Position numbers and translations under genes: made by a program. From JACQFK01 sp964619955 (GTDB lineage: Bacteria; Planctomycetota; MHYJ01; JACPRB01): 64,000 bases of DNA. The notes beneath the pieces are model-generated. The model did not search any database, was not told where the DNA came from, and saw only the letters and a list, made by a program, of their open reading frames with translations. The DNA lies in the NCBI GenBank assembly GCA_964619955.1, contig CAZUJF010000001.1, positions 304,841 to 368,840 on the forward strand, read 5' to 3'. Positions 1 through 9,138 of this stretch are shown here, piece after piece (position 1 is the first letter of the stretch; each line of letters opens with the position of its first letter).

Positions 1-251
1 GTGCCGTGCCAGTAGTGGGTGTTGCGCCAGAGCCAGGCGGCGAGGGCCTTGTCCTCGTCGCTCTTCACGTCGCGGCCCGTGACGCGTTTGTAGAGCTCCG
101 CCTGGGTGGCGAAGAGCCGCTCGAAGGTGGAGCAGGAGAGCTCGCCGGGATACCAGGGATGGTCGGTCTTGATCTGCGGGTCGCCCACGTCCGCGGTCAG
201 GGCGGATCCGAGCAGCAGGGAAAGCAGCAGGGCCTGGGTGCCGGTCTTCAT
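1..251 (-). CDS. Secreted protein of unknown function, C-terminus cut by window edge
   Basis: The frame opens with ATG at 251 and runs off the left edge without a stop, giving 83 residues. A GGAGG Shine-Dalgarno lies 7 nt upstream, which fixes the start. The N-terminus is a signal peptide (MKTG, then a Leu-rich core ending near ALTA), so the product is exported. The visible mature part contains LFATQAELYKRVTG and ends DKALAAWLWRNTHYWHG. That helical WLWRNTHY stretch resembles the beginning of transglutaminase-like domains in planctomycete secreted proteins, but too little is present to assign a family. It lies upstream of, and on the same strand as, the unknown gene content left of the window. 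Confidence 0.6.
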   Translation of the reverse strand, partial: MKTGTQALLLSLLLGSALTADVGDPQIKTDHPWYPGELSCSTFERLFATQAELYKRVTGRDVKSDEDKALAAWLWRNTHYWHG

Positions 252-321
252 CGGGGCCTCCTTGGCATGTCCGTTCCTGCCCATCGGTGTCCCGGCACGT
301 CGGGCATGTAACGGAAGGCGC

Positions 322-2190
322 TCAGCGCGGTTTCCACTGCTCGTCGAAGAATCCGGCATGGACCGCGTCTGAAAAGATCTTTCGCGTCACGTCCTGCAGG
401 GCCCAGTCGGGGAGCATCGCCACGTGGCGGGAGTTGCTCATCGCGCTTTGATCGATGAAGGTGTAACCGCTGTTGAGCACGACATAGCGCCGGGGATTGA
501 GCGGGTTGGGATGGATCAGCGCCGGGAGGTGCCGGGAGGCGTCGACGCTGGCCGTGCCCAGGGCGAGCGCGTCGGCCGTCCAGCGCAGGGGCAGCTTGTC
601 CGCGATCCGAGCGATCACAGCATTGCTCGAAGGGTCTCCCCATAGGACGAGGTTGGATTCGTCGATGTCCCGGGGCTCCAGCTTCGTGTCCAGGCACACG
701 CGGGCCCTGCCGCGGAAGAACGTGCGCCAGGCCTCCTGCGCCCGTTTGGATTCGCGCGCCACCCAGGCGCCTGTGGCCTCGTGCATCGGCTTTCCGCTGG
801 GAAGCACGAGGATGAAGCGGTCCATGAAGGCGTCGTCGATGGGGCCCTGGAGTCCGGGACGCTTGCGCAAGGCCTCCTCGGGCGGTCCGGCCCTCCAGCG
901 ACCCTCTTTGCGGTGGAAGACCGGAGCGTAGGGAAGCTCCTGGCCGTCGATGTTGACGCGGCCGGGAAGCGGCCTGGGCTCCGCGCCGAAGGCCGTCACG
1001 TTTTTCGTGGTCACGGTGAGCAGCCCGTCCGCGCGCGCGGCGCTGACGCGCGCCTCCTCCCAGTGCTGTCCCAGCCCCTCCAGGTGCAGCCACTTGACCT
1101 TGTTGTAGCGCAGGGTGAACGTCGACCAGCGCAACTCCGCCGGCTGCAGATCCCGGCCCCGGGCCGCGAGGGCATCCAGACGACGAATCAGCTCCTTCTT
1201 CGTCTCGGGCTCGTATTTGTGCTCCGTCTTCGGGCCGATGAGGTGGGGCAGTTCCAATCCCTCCCGTTTCATCGCCTCCGCCATGAAGTCCGCCGCCTGC
1301 TTCTGCTTGTCCAGTTCGCCGGAGTAGGCGATGACGGCCGTGTTGAAGAAATTGAGCGCATAGTCCGTGGCGTTCGTGAGCTTCCAGAGCGTGCGATGCC
1401 AGGGGCTGGGCGGGACGGGGTCCTTCGCGACGTTGGCGTAACGTTCCGTCTCGACAAAACCGGCCCCCGGGGCCACGGCGGCCCAGGTCCCGGCATGGTG
1501 CGCCCCGAGCTGCCAGGCCCCGGCGCCACCCATCGAGAAGCCGCGCAGGAGGACACGATCCTCGTCGACGGGGTAGCGAGACTTCACGTCCGCCAGCGCC
1601 TCGAAGACATCCGTCTCGCCGGCGAACTTGAACGCGTTGCAGAAGCGGCCGTAGAGGTGCAGTACGATCGTGTCGGGCGGAGTGAATTCACCGGCGGATT
1701 TCATCCGTTGATGCAGGAAGCGGAGTTGCGTCAGCTTCTCATCGCGGCCGTGCAGCCAGAGGTCGAGACGGTACTTTTTTCCGTCCCCCGGCCTGAAGCC
1801 GGCGGGGACGACCAGACCGTAGGGCTGGAGGGAGTCGTCGATGCGGGATGTGTACCCGAGGGGAAGCAGGCCCGTGGCTGTCGTCCAGGGCGCCTGGCCC
1901 GCCTTGAGCGCCCGGGCGCGCTCCAGGCCGAGCTTGAGCAAATCCTTCGCCGCGGGGATGTCTTTCAGGTCCAGGAAATCGCGGTGCTCGCGCGCATCGG
2001 CGATCGCATGCCGGATCACGGCCGCATCGACGAAATAACGGGAGCCCGAGGCGCCCAATTCGCGGTCGAGCTCGCTCCAGACGGCCTGGATCGCCTGCTC
2101 CTCGGCCGGAGGCAGATCGATGCCGGGCGGCGGCAGGCGCTTCTCCTGGGAGGGGAACAGCAGGAGCAGCGCCGCGAGCGAGGCGATCAT
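322..2190 (-). CDS. Secreted alpha/beta hydrolase (prolyl-oligopeptidase/esterase type), paralog 2
   Basis: 622 residues with a short signal peptide (MIASLAALLLLFPSQ). The alpha/beta-hydrolase core starts near residue 124 (PYGLVVPAGF). It carries the nucleophile elbow GFSMGG (217-222, Ser219) after DEDRVLLR; a likely acid is in AYSGELDKQ and the likely His in TEHKYEPE. This is the arrangement of S9/feruloyl-esterase-like hydrolases, but the substrate cannot be told. A C-terminal region of about 280 residues follows, including PGLQGPIDDAFMDRFILV, and is shared with the upstream paralog. The ATG overlaps the stop of that paralog (ATGA, 2187-2190), so the two are co-translated. The protein is predicted to act outside the cytoplasmic membrane. 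Confidence 0.8.
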   Translation of the reverse strand: MIASLAALLLLFPSQEKRLPPPGIDLPPAEEQAIQAVWSELDRELGASGSRYFVDAAVIRHAIADAREHRDFLDLKDIPAAKDLLKLGLERARALKAGQAPWTTATGLLPLGYTSRIDDSLQPYGLVVPAGFRPGDGKKYRLDLWLHGRDEKLTQLRFLHQRMKSAGEFTPPDTIVLHLYGRFCNAFKFAGETDVFEALADVKSRYPVDEDRVLLRGFSMGGAGAWQLGAHHAGTWAAVAPGAGFVETERYANVAKDPVPPSPWHRTLWKLTNATDYALNFFNTAVIAYSGELDKQKQAADFMAEAMKREGLELPHLIGPKTEHKYEPETKKELIRRLDALAARGRDLQPAELRWSTFTLRYNKVKWLHLEGLGQHWEEARVSAARADGLLTVTTKNVTAFGAEPRPLPGRVNIDGQELPYAPVFHRKEGRWRAGPPEEALRKRPGLQGPIDDAFMDRFILVLPSGKPMHEATGAWVARESKRAQEAWRTFFRGRARVCLDTKLEPRDIDESNLVLWGDPSSNAVIARIADKLPLRWTADALALGTASVDASRHLPALIHPNPLNPRRYVVLNSGYTFIDQSAMSNSRHVAMLPDWALQDVTRKIFSDAVHAGFFDEQWKPR

Positions 2191-4190
2191 CGATTGATCT
2201 TCCAGGTCTCGCTGAAGAAACCCGCCGTCACGACCTTGCCCGCATAACGCGAGTTGGCCGGTTCGCGGATATCCAGGACCGCCCAGTCGGGGAGCTTGGC
2301 CACCTGCCGGGCATTGTTGAGGTAATCGTATTCCCGGAACGTGAATCCGCTGTTGAGCGCGATGTATTTCTTGGGGTTGAGGGGGTTGGGGCAGATCAAC
2401 AGCGGGACATGAGTATCAGCGGCGTACTTCTGATCGCCGATGGCCACCCCCGATTCCTTGTACGCGATGGGCAGGATGTCCGCGATCCCGCCGAGGATCT
2501 TGTTGCTGCGGGGGTCCCCCCAGAGGATGAGATTCGAGGCGGCGATCTCGGCATCGCCCACCTTGACGTCGTCGACGATCCGCGCGTCTCCGCGGAACTG
2601 ACTCCGCCATTGTTTCAGCGCGTGGTCCAGCTCCTGCGCCACCCAGGCGCCGACCTTCTCGTTGAGCGGCTGTCCCGTGGGGCGGACCATGATGAAGCTG
2701 TCCATGAAGGCGTCGTCGATGGGGCCCTGCAGCCCGGGGCGCTTGCGGAGCGTGACGTCGTCGGGCGCGGGCACGAGCGCCCACTTGCCGTCGGACTTCC
2801 GGTAGTGCACGGCCCAGGAGCGGTCGCTCGGAACGGGGTTGGTATCCAAAGCCTGCCCGTCGATCACCACGGCGGGCTTGGGCGTCACGGGGAAGGGACT
2901 GTGTCCCGCGGGAAAGCTGAAGGTCAGCGCCTCCACATTGGCGGTCTTCGCGCGGAGGGCGCCCTCGAAGAGTTCGGCGTCGACGCGGGCGCGCTCCCAG
3001 TGCCGCTCGAGGCCCTGGACGGAGACCCAATGCATCCGGTTGTAGCGGAGGGTGTACGTCGTAAACCGGATCTTCTTGGGGAAGGGGTCCCGTCCCTTGG
3101 AGGCGATGGCGTCGATGCGGCGGTTGAGCTCCTCCTTCGCGGCAGGATGGTATTTATGCCCGGTCTTGGGCCCGATGAGGTGCGTGAGTTCGATGCCCTC
3201 TTCCTTCAGCGCCTTGGCCATGATGTCGGCGGCCTGCTTCTGCTTGTCGTCCTCGCCGCTGTACGCGACCGTGGGCAGCTGGGCGAGATTGACGGCCCAG
3301 TCGGTGCAGTCGTACCAGCGCCAGAGGGTCTGCTCCCAGGGGAGCGGCTTGACCTGTTCGTTCTGGAAGACCTTGAGGAAGTCGGGGGTCTCGGAAAAGC
3401 CGGCGCCGGGCGCGGCCGCGCACCAGCGGTCCGTGTAATGGACCGCGAACTGCCAGCAGGCGGCGCCGCCCATGGAGAAGCCGCGGATGACGATGCGGTC
3501 GTCGTCGACGGCGTAGCGCCGCTTCACGTCCTCGAGCGCCTCGAGCAGGTCGATCTCCCCGGCCATCTTGTTGGCGTTGCAGTAGCGGCCGTAGAGATGG
3601 AGCACGAACGCGTCGCGCGGCGCGAATTCGCCCGCGGATTTCTGCCGCTGGTCGATGAAGGCGAGCTCGCTCAGCGTTTCGCCCCGGCCGTGGAACCAGG
3701 TGTCGAGGCGGTGACGCACGGCGCTCCCCGGCAGCCAGGAGGCGGGCACGACGAGACCGTAGGGCTGCACCGAGCCGTCGATGCGGGAGACATAGCCCAG
3801 CGCGAGATTGCCCCTGGACTGGGTCCACGCGGGGGCGCCTTCGCGCAGCGCCTTGAGCCGGTCCATGCCGGTCCTGAGATGCGCCTTCGCGACGGGGATC
3901 TCCTTCACGTTGAAGATCTCGTTGTACTGAAGGGCGTAGCGGACGGCCTTGAGGTAGATCTCCACGTCCGGGAGCAGGGCCAGGAGGGCGGGTTTCGATT
4001 TCAAATCTCCGCGTGCGGCGTCGAGGTCCTTCGCGAACGCCTCGACCCCCGCCGTGAGTTCGCCCCGGTCGGCTTCAGGAACGGCCACGCCGGGCGGGGG
4101 GATGGGCCGGACCTTGTCCGGCTTGTTGTCCTGCTCGCCGTCGGCGGCCAGCGGGAGCGCGAGCAGGAGAAAGGCGGCGGGGAAGCGCAT
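2187..4190 (-). CDS. Secreted alpha/beta hydrolase (prolyl-oligopeptidase/esterase type), paralog 1
   Basis: 667 residues from the ATG at 4190, chosen because it directly precedes a clean signal peptide (MRFPAAFLLLALPLAADG) and has AAAGGA 9-10 nt upstream; the frame could extend to 4214. Same fold as the downstream gene: PYGLVVPASW near 143, nucleophile GFSMGG (237-242, Ser239), candidate acid in AYSGEDDKQ, candidate His in TGHKYHP, then the conserved C-terminal RPGLQGPIDDAFMDSF region. The two proteins are similar across their full length, so this is a tandem duplication. It is the first gene of a two-gene unit, with a 4-nt stop/start overlap to the second copy. Exported; substrate unknown. 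Confidence 0.8.
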   Translation of the reverse strand: MRFPAAFLLLALPLAADGEQDNKPDKVRPIPPPGVAVPEADRGELTAGVEAFAKDLDAARGDLKSKPALLALLPDVEIYLKAVRYALQYNEIFNVKEIPVAKAHLRTGMDRLKALREGAPAWTQSRGNLALGYVSRIDGSVQPYGLVVPASWLPGSAVRHRLDTWFHGRGETLSELAFIDQRQKSAGEFAPRDAFVLHLYGRYCNANKMAGEIDLLEALEDVKRRYAVDDDRIVIRGFSMGGAACWQFAVHYTDRWCAAAPGAGFSETPDFLKVFQNEQVKPLPWEQTLWRWYDCTDWAVNLAQLPTVAYSGEDDKQKQAADIMAKALKEEGIELTHLIGPKTGHKYHPAAKEELNRRIDAIASKGRDPFPKKIRFTTYTLRYNRMHWVSVQGLERHWERARVDAELFEGALRAKTANVEALTFSFPAGHSPFPVTPKPAVVIDGQALDTNPVPSDRSWAVHYRKSDGKWALVPAPDDVTLRKRPGLQGPIDDAFMDSFIMVRPTGQPLNEKVGAWVAQELDHALKQWRSQFRGDARIVDDVKVGDAEIAASNLILWGDPRSNKILGGIADILPIAYKESGVAIGDQKYAADTHVPLLICPNPLNPKKYIALNSGFTFREYDYLNNARQVAKLPDWAVLDIREPANSRYAGKVVTAGFFSETWKINR

Positions 4191-4258
4191 CGCGGGTCCT
4201 TTCAATTCCGGCACTGTAACGCGGCCGGAAGGAGACCCGTTTAGATAATTGCGCCGGG

Positions 4259-4801
4259 CTATTTGTCGAGGTCCTTATCCTTCTTCCGGAAGAAGGCTTT
4301 TTCGGGGACGAGTTCCTTGGGAAGCCCGTCGGCCTCCCAGCTCAGGCGGCACCCCATGCCGCCCGAATTCTGGAAGAGGTCCACCTCGATCTCGTGATCC
4401 CCGGGGGCGAGGGCGAGTTCGCCGCTCTTTTCCTCCATGGCGTGCAGCCCCCCGTTGCCGACGACCTCCCGGCCGTTGATGCGGAGCCGGGAGCCGTCGT
4501 CGCTCTCGAGGAAGAACGTGTATTGGGCGGTCTTGGGGATGCGGAGCAGGCCCTTCCAGCGGACGACGAAATGGTCGGTCATGCGGGTGCCCGGAAGATG
4601 CTCCGAGGCGGGGTCCAGGTGGATGAGCTTGTCGATGCGCCGGACATCGGGTTTGCGGTCCGCCGGGAAGACGGGGAAGTCGTCGAGGGCATGGCCCACG
4701 GAATAGATCTCCGTGAGCAGGCCGGGGCGGACGTCTTCCGCAGCGGCAGCCTGGCAGAGGAGCAGACACAGCCATCCCATCATCGGATGGGTGATCCGCA
4801 C
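4259..4801 (-). CDS. Secreted PA14-domain protein
   Basis: 180 residues with a signal peptide (LCLLLCQAAAAED). The mature part is a single PA14 beta-barrel: DHFVVRWKGLLRIPKTAQY, YTFFLESDDGSRLRINGREVV, then the GDHEIEVDLFQNSGG strand and LSWEADG. PA14 domains bind carbohydrates or mediate adhesion and are common in glycan-degrading exoproteins. The frame begins with GTG at 4801; ATG codons at 4783 and 4780 are alternative starts, and no strong Shine-Dalgarno decides between them. It is divergent from the PVC dehydrogenase at 4858, with about 60 bases in which promoters for both must sit. Confidence 0.75.
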   Translation of the reverse strand: MRITHPMMGWLCLLLCQAAAAEDVRPGLLTEIYSVGHALDDFPVFPADRKPDVRRIDKLIHLDPASEHLPGTRMTDHFVVRWKGLLRIPKTAQYTFFLESDDGSRLRINGREVVGNGGLHAMEEKSGELALAPGDHEIEVDLFQNSGGMGCRLSWEADGLPKELVPEKAFFRKKDKDLDK

Positions 4802-4857
4802 CGGACTTCTGTTACGCGCCGGAATTGTGGAAATCGGGGGTCCTTTCGGGTGTAATC

Positions 4858-7749
4858 ATGAAGAGGTCAGACCACTTAAGGAGCTTTGCTTCGCCGATGA
4901 GCCTTTGGATGCTGATCCTGCTGCAGGCGGCCCCCCAGGAGACGGCGGCCGGCCCGCTGCCTCCCCGGGAAGCGCTCGCCAGCTTCCGGCTCCCGGAGGG
5001 CTTCCGCATCGAGCTCGTGGCGGCCGAACCGGACGTCATGGATCCGGTGGCGATGGCTTTCGACGCGGACGGCCGCATCTACGTGGCGGAAATGGCGGAC
5101 TATCCGCTGGGGCCGCCGTCCGGACGGATCCGGCTCCTTGAGGACCGCGACGGCGACGGCCGGGTGGACCGCTCGACGATCCTCGCGGCGGGCATCCCGT
5201 ATCCCACGGGGGTCATGCCCTGGCGCGGAGGGGTCCTGGTCACCGCGGCCCCGGACATCCTCTTCCTCAAGGATGCGGACGGCGACGGGAAGGCCGAAAT
5301 CCGCGAGGTGATCTTCACGGGGTTCAAGGAGGGCAACCAGCAGCACCGCGTGAACGGCCTGCTCTTCGGGATGGACAACTGGATCCACGGCACCAACGGG
5401 GACAGCGGGGGCGAGATCCGGCGCCCCGACGGCAAAGCCGTCTCCATCTCAGGCCGGGATTTCCGCTTCAAAGCGGACTACTCGGGGTTCGAGCCGCAGG
5501 CGGGGCACGGCCAGTACGCGAACGCCTTCGACAGCTGGGGGCGCCGCTTCATCAACGACAACTCGAACCATCTGAGGCATCCCGTGCTCCCGTTGAAGTA
5601 CCTCGGACGGAACCCCCATCTGGCGGTGCCCTCCGTCGAGGAGGGGATCTCCGATCACGGCCCCGCCTCGCGGGTCTTCGCCGCCAGCAGGCTGCAGGCA
5701 AGGCCCAACGATCACTTCGCGGCGAATCATTTCACCTCCGCGTGCAGCGTCACGATCTACCGCTCGCCCGCCTTCGGGCCGGAGTTCGAGGAGAACGCCT
5801 TCGTGTGCGAGCCCGTGCACAACCTCGTGCACCGGGACCTCATCGTGCCGAACGGGGCGAGCCTGACCGCGAAGGCGGCCTACGCCGACCGGGAGTTCCT
5901 CGCCTCCACCGACAACTGGAGCCGGCCGGTGAACCTTTGCGTCGGCCCCGAAGGCGCGCTTTACGTCGTGGACATGTACCGGGCCGTCATCGAGCACCCC
6001 CAATGGATCCCGCTCGAAATGCAGAAGCGGATCGATCTGCGGGCGGGTCACGATCGCGGGCGAATCTACCGGGTCGTGCGGGACGGCATGCCCCCGGCGG
6101 CGAGGCCGCGGCTTTCGAGCGCCTCCACGAGCGAGCGCGTGGCGCATCTGGACAGCGACCAGGCCTGGTGGCGCCTCACGGCGCAGCGCCTGCTGATCGA
6201 GGCGGGGGATCGCTCGGCGGTCCCCGCCCTGGAGCGCCTGCTGGCCGCGGAGAAGGCGACGACGCGGCTGCACGCGCTGCACACGCTCGAAGGCCTGGGC
6301 GCGCTCTCGGACGCGGCGGTGGCGGAGGCCCTGAAAGACGGACATCCCGGGATCCGCGAGCAGGCGCTGCGCCTCGCGGAGCCCCGCCTGGCCGTTCCCG
6401 CCCTGCGCGAGGGGGTGCTGGAGCGTGCCGGAGACGCCGATGCCCGCGTGCGATTCCAGGCCGCGCTCACGATGGGGGCGCTCAGGCCGGAGCCCAGGCT
6501 TCTGGAGAAGCTCGCCGGGATCCTGGAACGGGACGCTTCCGACAAATGGACGAGGCTGGCGGCCCTGTCCTCCCTGAACGGGGACTGCCCGGAACTTTTC
6601 CGCATCCTCGCCGGCCGGGGAGTCTTCGCCCGTCCGGGAGGCGACGCCCTCCTGAATTCCCTGGCCGGCATCGTGGGAGCGAGCCGGGAGGAGAAGCAAA
6701 TCGTGCCGTGGCTGCGCGTGCTGGCGGAGGGTGTCGAATCGACGCCTGCCCGATGGCGGCTCGCGGCCCTCGCGGCGCTCGGGCCCTCCCTGAGGAAGGG
6801 CCGCCTCCCGCTGGACGAATTCCTCCGGAAAGCGGGAGTCTCGGCGGTCGTGGAGTCGTGGCGGTCGGGTTTTCTGGAGACGGTGCGGGACGCCGCCCGC
6901 GATCTGAACGAACGGGTTGCGGCGTTGGAGCTCCTCACGCTCATTCCTCCGGACAACGCAGGCTCCCTCTTCTCCGGGTTGCTGCATCCGCGCGAGCCCC
7001 AGGAGATCCAGGCGGCGGCGGTCCGGGCCCTGGGCAGCCTGGGCGACGAAACGCTGCTGGCGGGGCTCCTGGGGGGCTGGCCGTCGTACACCGCACTCGT
7101 GCGCCGCGAAGTCCTGTCCGCGTGCTTCTCCAGGCCGGCGTTGATCGAGAAGGTGCTCGAACGGCTCGAAAAGGGGGAGCTCCGGCCCGGCGAACTGGAC
7201 GCGCAGCATCGGGAGGGACTTCTCAAACATCCCTCCGGCGGGGTGCGGGAACGCAGCCGCAGCGCCTTGAAGGGGAAGGGCGGCGCGGAACTTGAGGCGC
7301 TGATCGAATCCCAGTTCGCCAAGGTCAGCGCCCTGACGGCGGATCCGCTGGCGGGGGAGAAGGTCTTCTTCCAGAACTGCGCCACCTGCCACCGTTTGCA
7401 CGGCCAGGGTTTCAACGTGGGGCCGAACCTCCAGTCGGTCATGGGCCGCGACAAAAAGTCCCTATTGACCGACCTGCTCAACCCCAACGCGGCGCTGGCG
7501 CCGCAATATCAGGTCTACATCGTCAAGACGCCGACGCAGGACCTGGTCTCGGGCATCATCGTGGCGGACACGCCCGCCGGCCTGACCCTGCGTCGCGCGA
7601 ACGCGGAGGAGACGACCGTTCTAAGGAAGGACATCCTGGAACTCAAAGCCTGGCCGGCGTCCATGATGCCCGAGGGGCTCGAAAACTCGCTGAGCCCGCA
7701 GAATTTCGCCGATCTGCTGGAATTCCTCCGGCGCGGCGTGCAGCGATAG
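4858..7749 (+). CDS. PVC-type dehydrogenase with HEAT repeats and C-terminal heme c domain
   Basis: 963 residues from ATG 4858, selected because KRSDHLR gives a basic n-region ahead of the hydrophobic MSLWMLILLQAAP; ATG 4897, with AAGGAG 13 nt upstream, is possible. Domain order: beta-propeller-type PVC dehydrogenase (FRLPEGFRIELVAAEPD, DPVAMAFDADGRIYVAEM, with DRDGDGR and DADGDGK metal-binding-like loops), HEAT repeats over roughly residues 410-800, and a cytochrome c module with CATCH (NCATCHRLHGQG) and a candidate distal Met in MMPEGL near the C-terminus. The family is nearly restricted to Planctomycetes and Verrucomicrobia. It is presumed to oxidise sugars or alcohols outside the cytoplasm, but the substrate is unknown. 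This is the fused version of a system found split elsewhere in the window. Confidence 0.85.
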   Translation: MKRSDHLRSFASPMSLWMLILLQAAPQETAAGPLPPREALASFRLPEGFRIELVAAEPDVMDPVAMAFDADGRIYVAEMADYPLGPPSGRIRLLEDRDGDGRVDRSTILAAGIPYPTGVMPWRGGVLVTAAPDILFLKDADGDGKAEIREVIFTGFKEGNQQHRVNGLLFGMDNWIHGTNGDSGGEIRRPDGKAVSISGRDFRFKADYSGFEPQAGHGQYANAFDSWGRRFINDNSNHLRHPVLPLKYLGRNPHLAVPSVEEGISDHGPASRVFAASRLQARPNDHFAANHFTSACSVTIYRSPAFGPEFEENAFVCEPVHNLVHRDLIVPNGASLTAKAAYADREFLASTDNWSRPVNLCVGPEGALYVVDMYRAVIEHPQWIPLEMQKRIDLRAGHDRGRIYRVVRDGMPPAARPRLSSASTSERVAHLDSDQAWWRLTAQRLLIEAGDRSAVPALERLLAAEKATTRLHALHTLEGLGALSDAAVAEALKDGHPGIREQALRLAEPRLAVPALREGVLERAGDADARVRFQAALTMGALRPEPRLLEKLAGILERDASDKWTRLAALSSLNGDCPELFRILAGRGVFARPGGDALLNSLAGIVGASREEKQIVPWLRVLAEGVESTPARWRLAALAALGPSLRKGRLPLDEFLRKAGVSAVVESWRSGFLETVRDAARDLNERVAALELLTLIPPDNAGSLFSGLLHPREPQEIQAAAVRALGSLGDETLLAGLLGGWPSYTALVRREVLSACFSRPALIEKVLERLEKGELRPGELDAQHREGLLKHPSGGVRERSRSALKGKGGAELEALIESQFAKVSALTADPLAGEKVFFQNCATCHRLHGQGFNVGPNLQSVMGRDKKSLLTDLLNPNAALAPQYQVYIVKTPTQDLVSGIIVADTPAGLTLRRANAEETTVLRKDILELKAWPASMMPEGLENSLSPQNFADLLEFLRRGVQR

Positions 7750-7758
7750 GGGGGATTC

Positions 7759-9138
7759 ATGATAAGGCCGATCTTGATCCTGCTCGCGCTTGGAGGCTGC
7801 GCCGGTGTCGCGGGGATGCCCTCGAACGAATGGAACGCCGGGGCCGCCTCGGTGTCCATCACCCCGCTGAAGTACGGCTGGATGACGGGCTATGGCAGCC
7901 GCAACAAGCCGGCCGAAGGGGTGAAACAGGATCTCAAGGTGCGCGTGCTGGCGCTCGAGGACCGCGACGGCTCACGGGCCCTCCTGGTGTCGGCGGAGAT
8001 CCTGGGGTTCCCGCCCGACCTGAGCCGCTCGATCAAGAAGCGCCTCCGCGCGGAGCTCCGGATCCCCGAGGAACGGGTGCTGCTGTCGGCGACGCATACC
8101 CATGCGGGGCCGGCCATCCCGCAGCGGCCGGCGATGGAAATCTTTCACGGGCTCGACGAGCAAAGCGGCGCCTCGATCTTCGAGTACGCCGCCTGGTTCT
8201 CGGACCGGGTGCTGGAGGCCGGCGCCGCGGCGTTGAAGGCCCTCCGGCCCGCGCGGCTCGAATACGCGCTGGCGACGGAGTCCTTCGGCATGAACCGGCG
8301 CTTCCGCAACGAGAACGGCAGCTACAGCATCAAGGACAACCCGTCGGGCCTGAAGGACCCCGCGGTGTCCCTCCTGCGGGTGCAATCGGAGGAGGGGGCG
8401 CTCCTGAGCCTCGTGTTCACGTACGCCTGCCACTGCACCACGCTGGGCGGGAACGTCTACGAGTATCATGGCGACTGGTCGGGCGTCGCCTGCGCGGAGA
8501 TCGAGCGCGCGCAACCCGGCTGCGTCGCCCTCTTCGCCACGGGATGCGGTGCGGATCTCAATCCCAGCCCGCGGGGAACCTTCGACCTGGCCGCGCAGCA
8601 TGGCCAGTCCATGGCCCGGACGGCCCTGGGTCTGCACCCGGGGCGGAGGATCTCCGGCCCGCTGAAGGCCGTGATCGACCAGGTCCGCCTGCCCCTGGAG
8701 CAGCCTCCATCCCCTGACTTGCTCGACAAAGTGGGGGAGTCGAAGGACGTCTATCGCAAGCGCTTTTCCCGGGAGATGCTGAAGCTCTCGGCGGCGGGAC
8801 GCCTTCCGGCTCACGTGGATCTGCCCGTTCAGGTCTGGCACTTCGGGGAGTCCCTGACGCTGGTGGCGCTCGGCGGCGAAACCTGCGTGGGCTACGCCTT
8901 GCGCCTCAAGAAGGAACTCGGGCCCGAGCGCACCTGGGTGCTCGGCTACGCGAACGAGGTCCCCTGCTACATCCCCACGGAGCAGGTGCTGGCCGAAAGC
9001 GGCTACGAGTCGGGCTGGGACGCGGCCCACGGCAAGGCGGTCGCGTCCGGATCGATGATGTACTACGGCTGGCCCGCTCCGTTCGCCCCGGGGATCGAGG
9101 AGCGGCTGATCGGCGCCGCGCTCCGGCTGGCGAAATAA
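7759..9138 (+). CDS. Neutral/alkaline non-lysosomal ceramidase-like lipoprotein
   Basis: 459 residues with a strong GGGGGGA Shine-Dalgarno. The lipobox LGGC (Cys14) predicts a lipid-anchored exoprotein. The family signature is clear: AGAASVSITPLKYGWMTGYG, then VLLSATHTHAGPA, whose histidines are zinc ligands in ceramidases, and later FTYACHCTTLG and FATGCGADLNP. In planctomycetes this N-terminal ceramidase domain is found in many lipoproteins whose real substrate is unproven, so ceramide hydrolysis is only a family inference. It starts 9 nt after the PVC dehydrogenase stop and is probably co-transcribed with it. It is tail-to-tail with the cytochrome gene with no spacer (stops at 9136-9138 and 9139-9141). 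Confidence 0.8.
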   Translation: MIRPILILLALGGCAGVAGMPSNEWNAGAASVSITPLKYGWMTGYGSRNKPAEGVKQDLKVRVLALEDRDGSRALLVSAEILGFPPDLSRSIKKRLRAELRIPEERVLLSATHTHAGPAIPQRPAMEIFHGLDEQSGASIFEYAAWFSDRVLEAGAAALKALRPARLEYALATESFGMNRRFRNENGSYSIKDNPSGLKDPAVSLLRVQSEEGALLSLVFTYACHCTTLGGNVYEYHGDWSGVACAEIERAQPGCVALFATGCGADLNPSPRGTFDLAAQHGQSMARTALGLHPGRRISGPLKAVIDQVRLPLEQPPSPDLLDKVGESKDVYRKRFSREMLKLSAAGRLPAHVDLPVQVWHFGESLTLVALGGETCVGYALRLKKELGPERTWVLGYANEVPCYIPTEQVLAESGYESGWDAAHGKAVASGSMMYYGWPAPFAPGIEERLIGAALRLAK

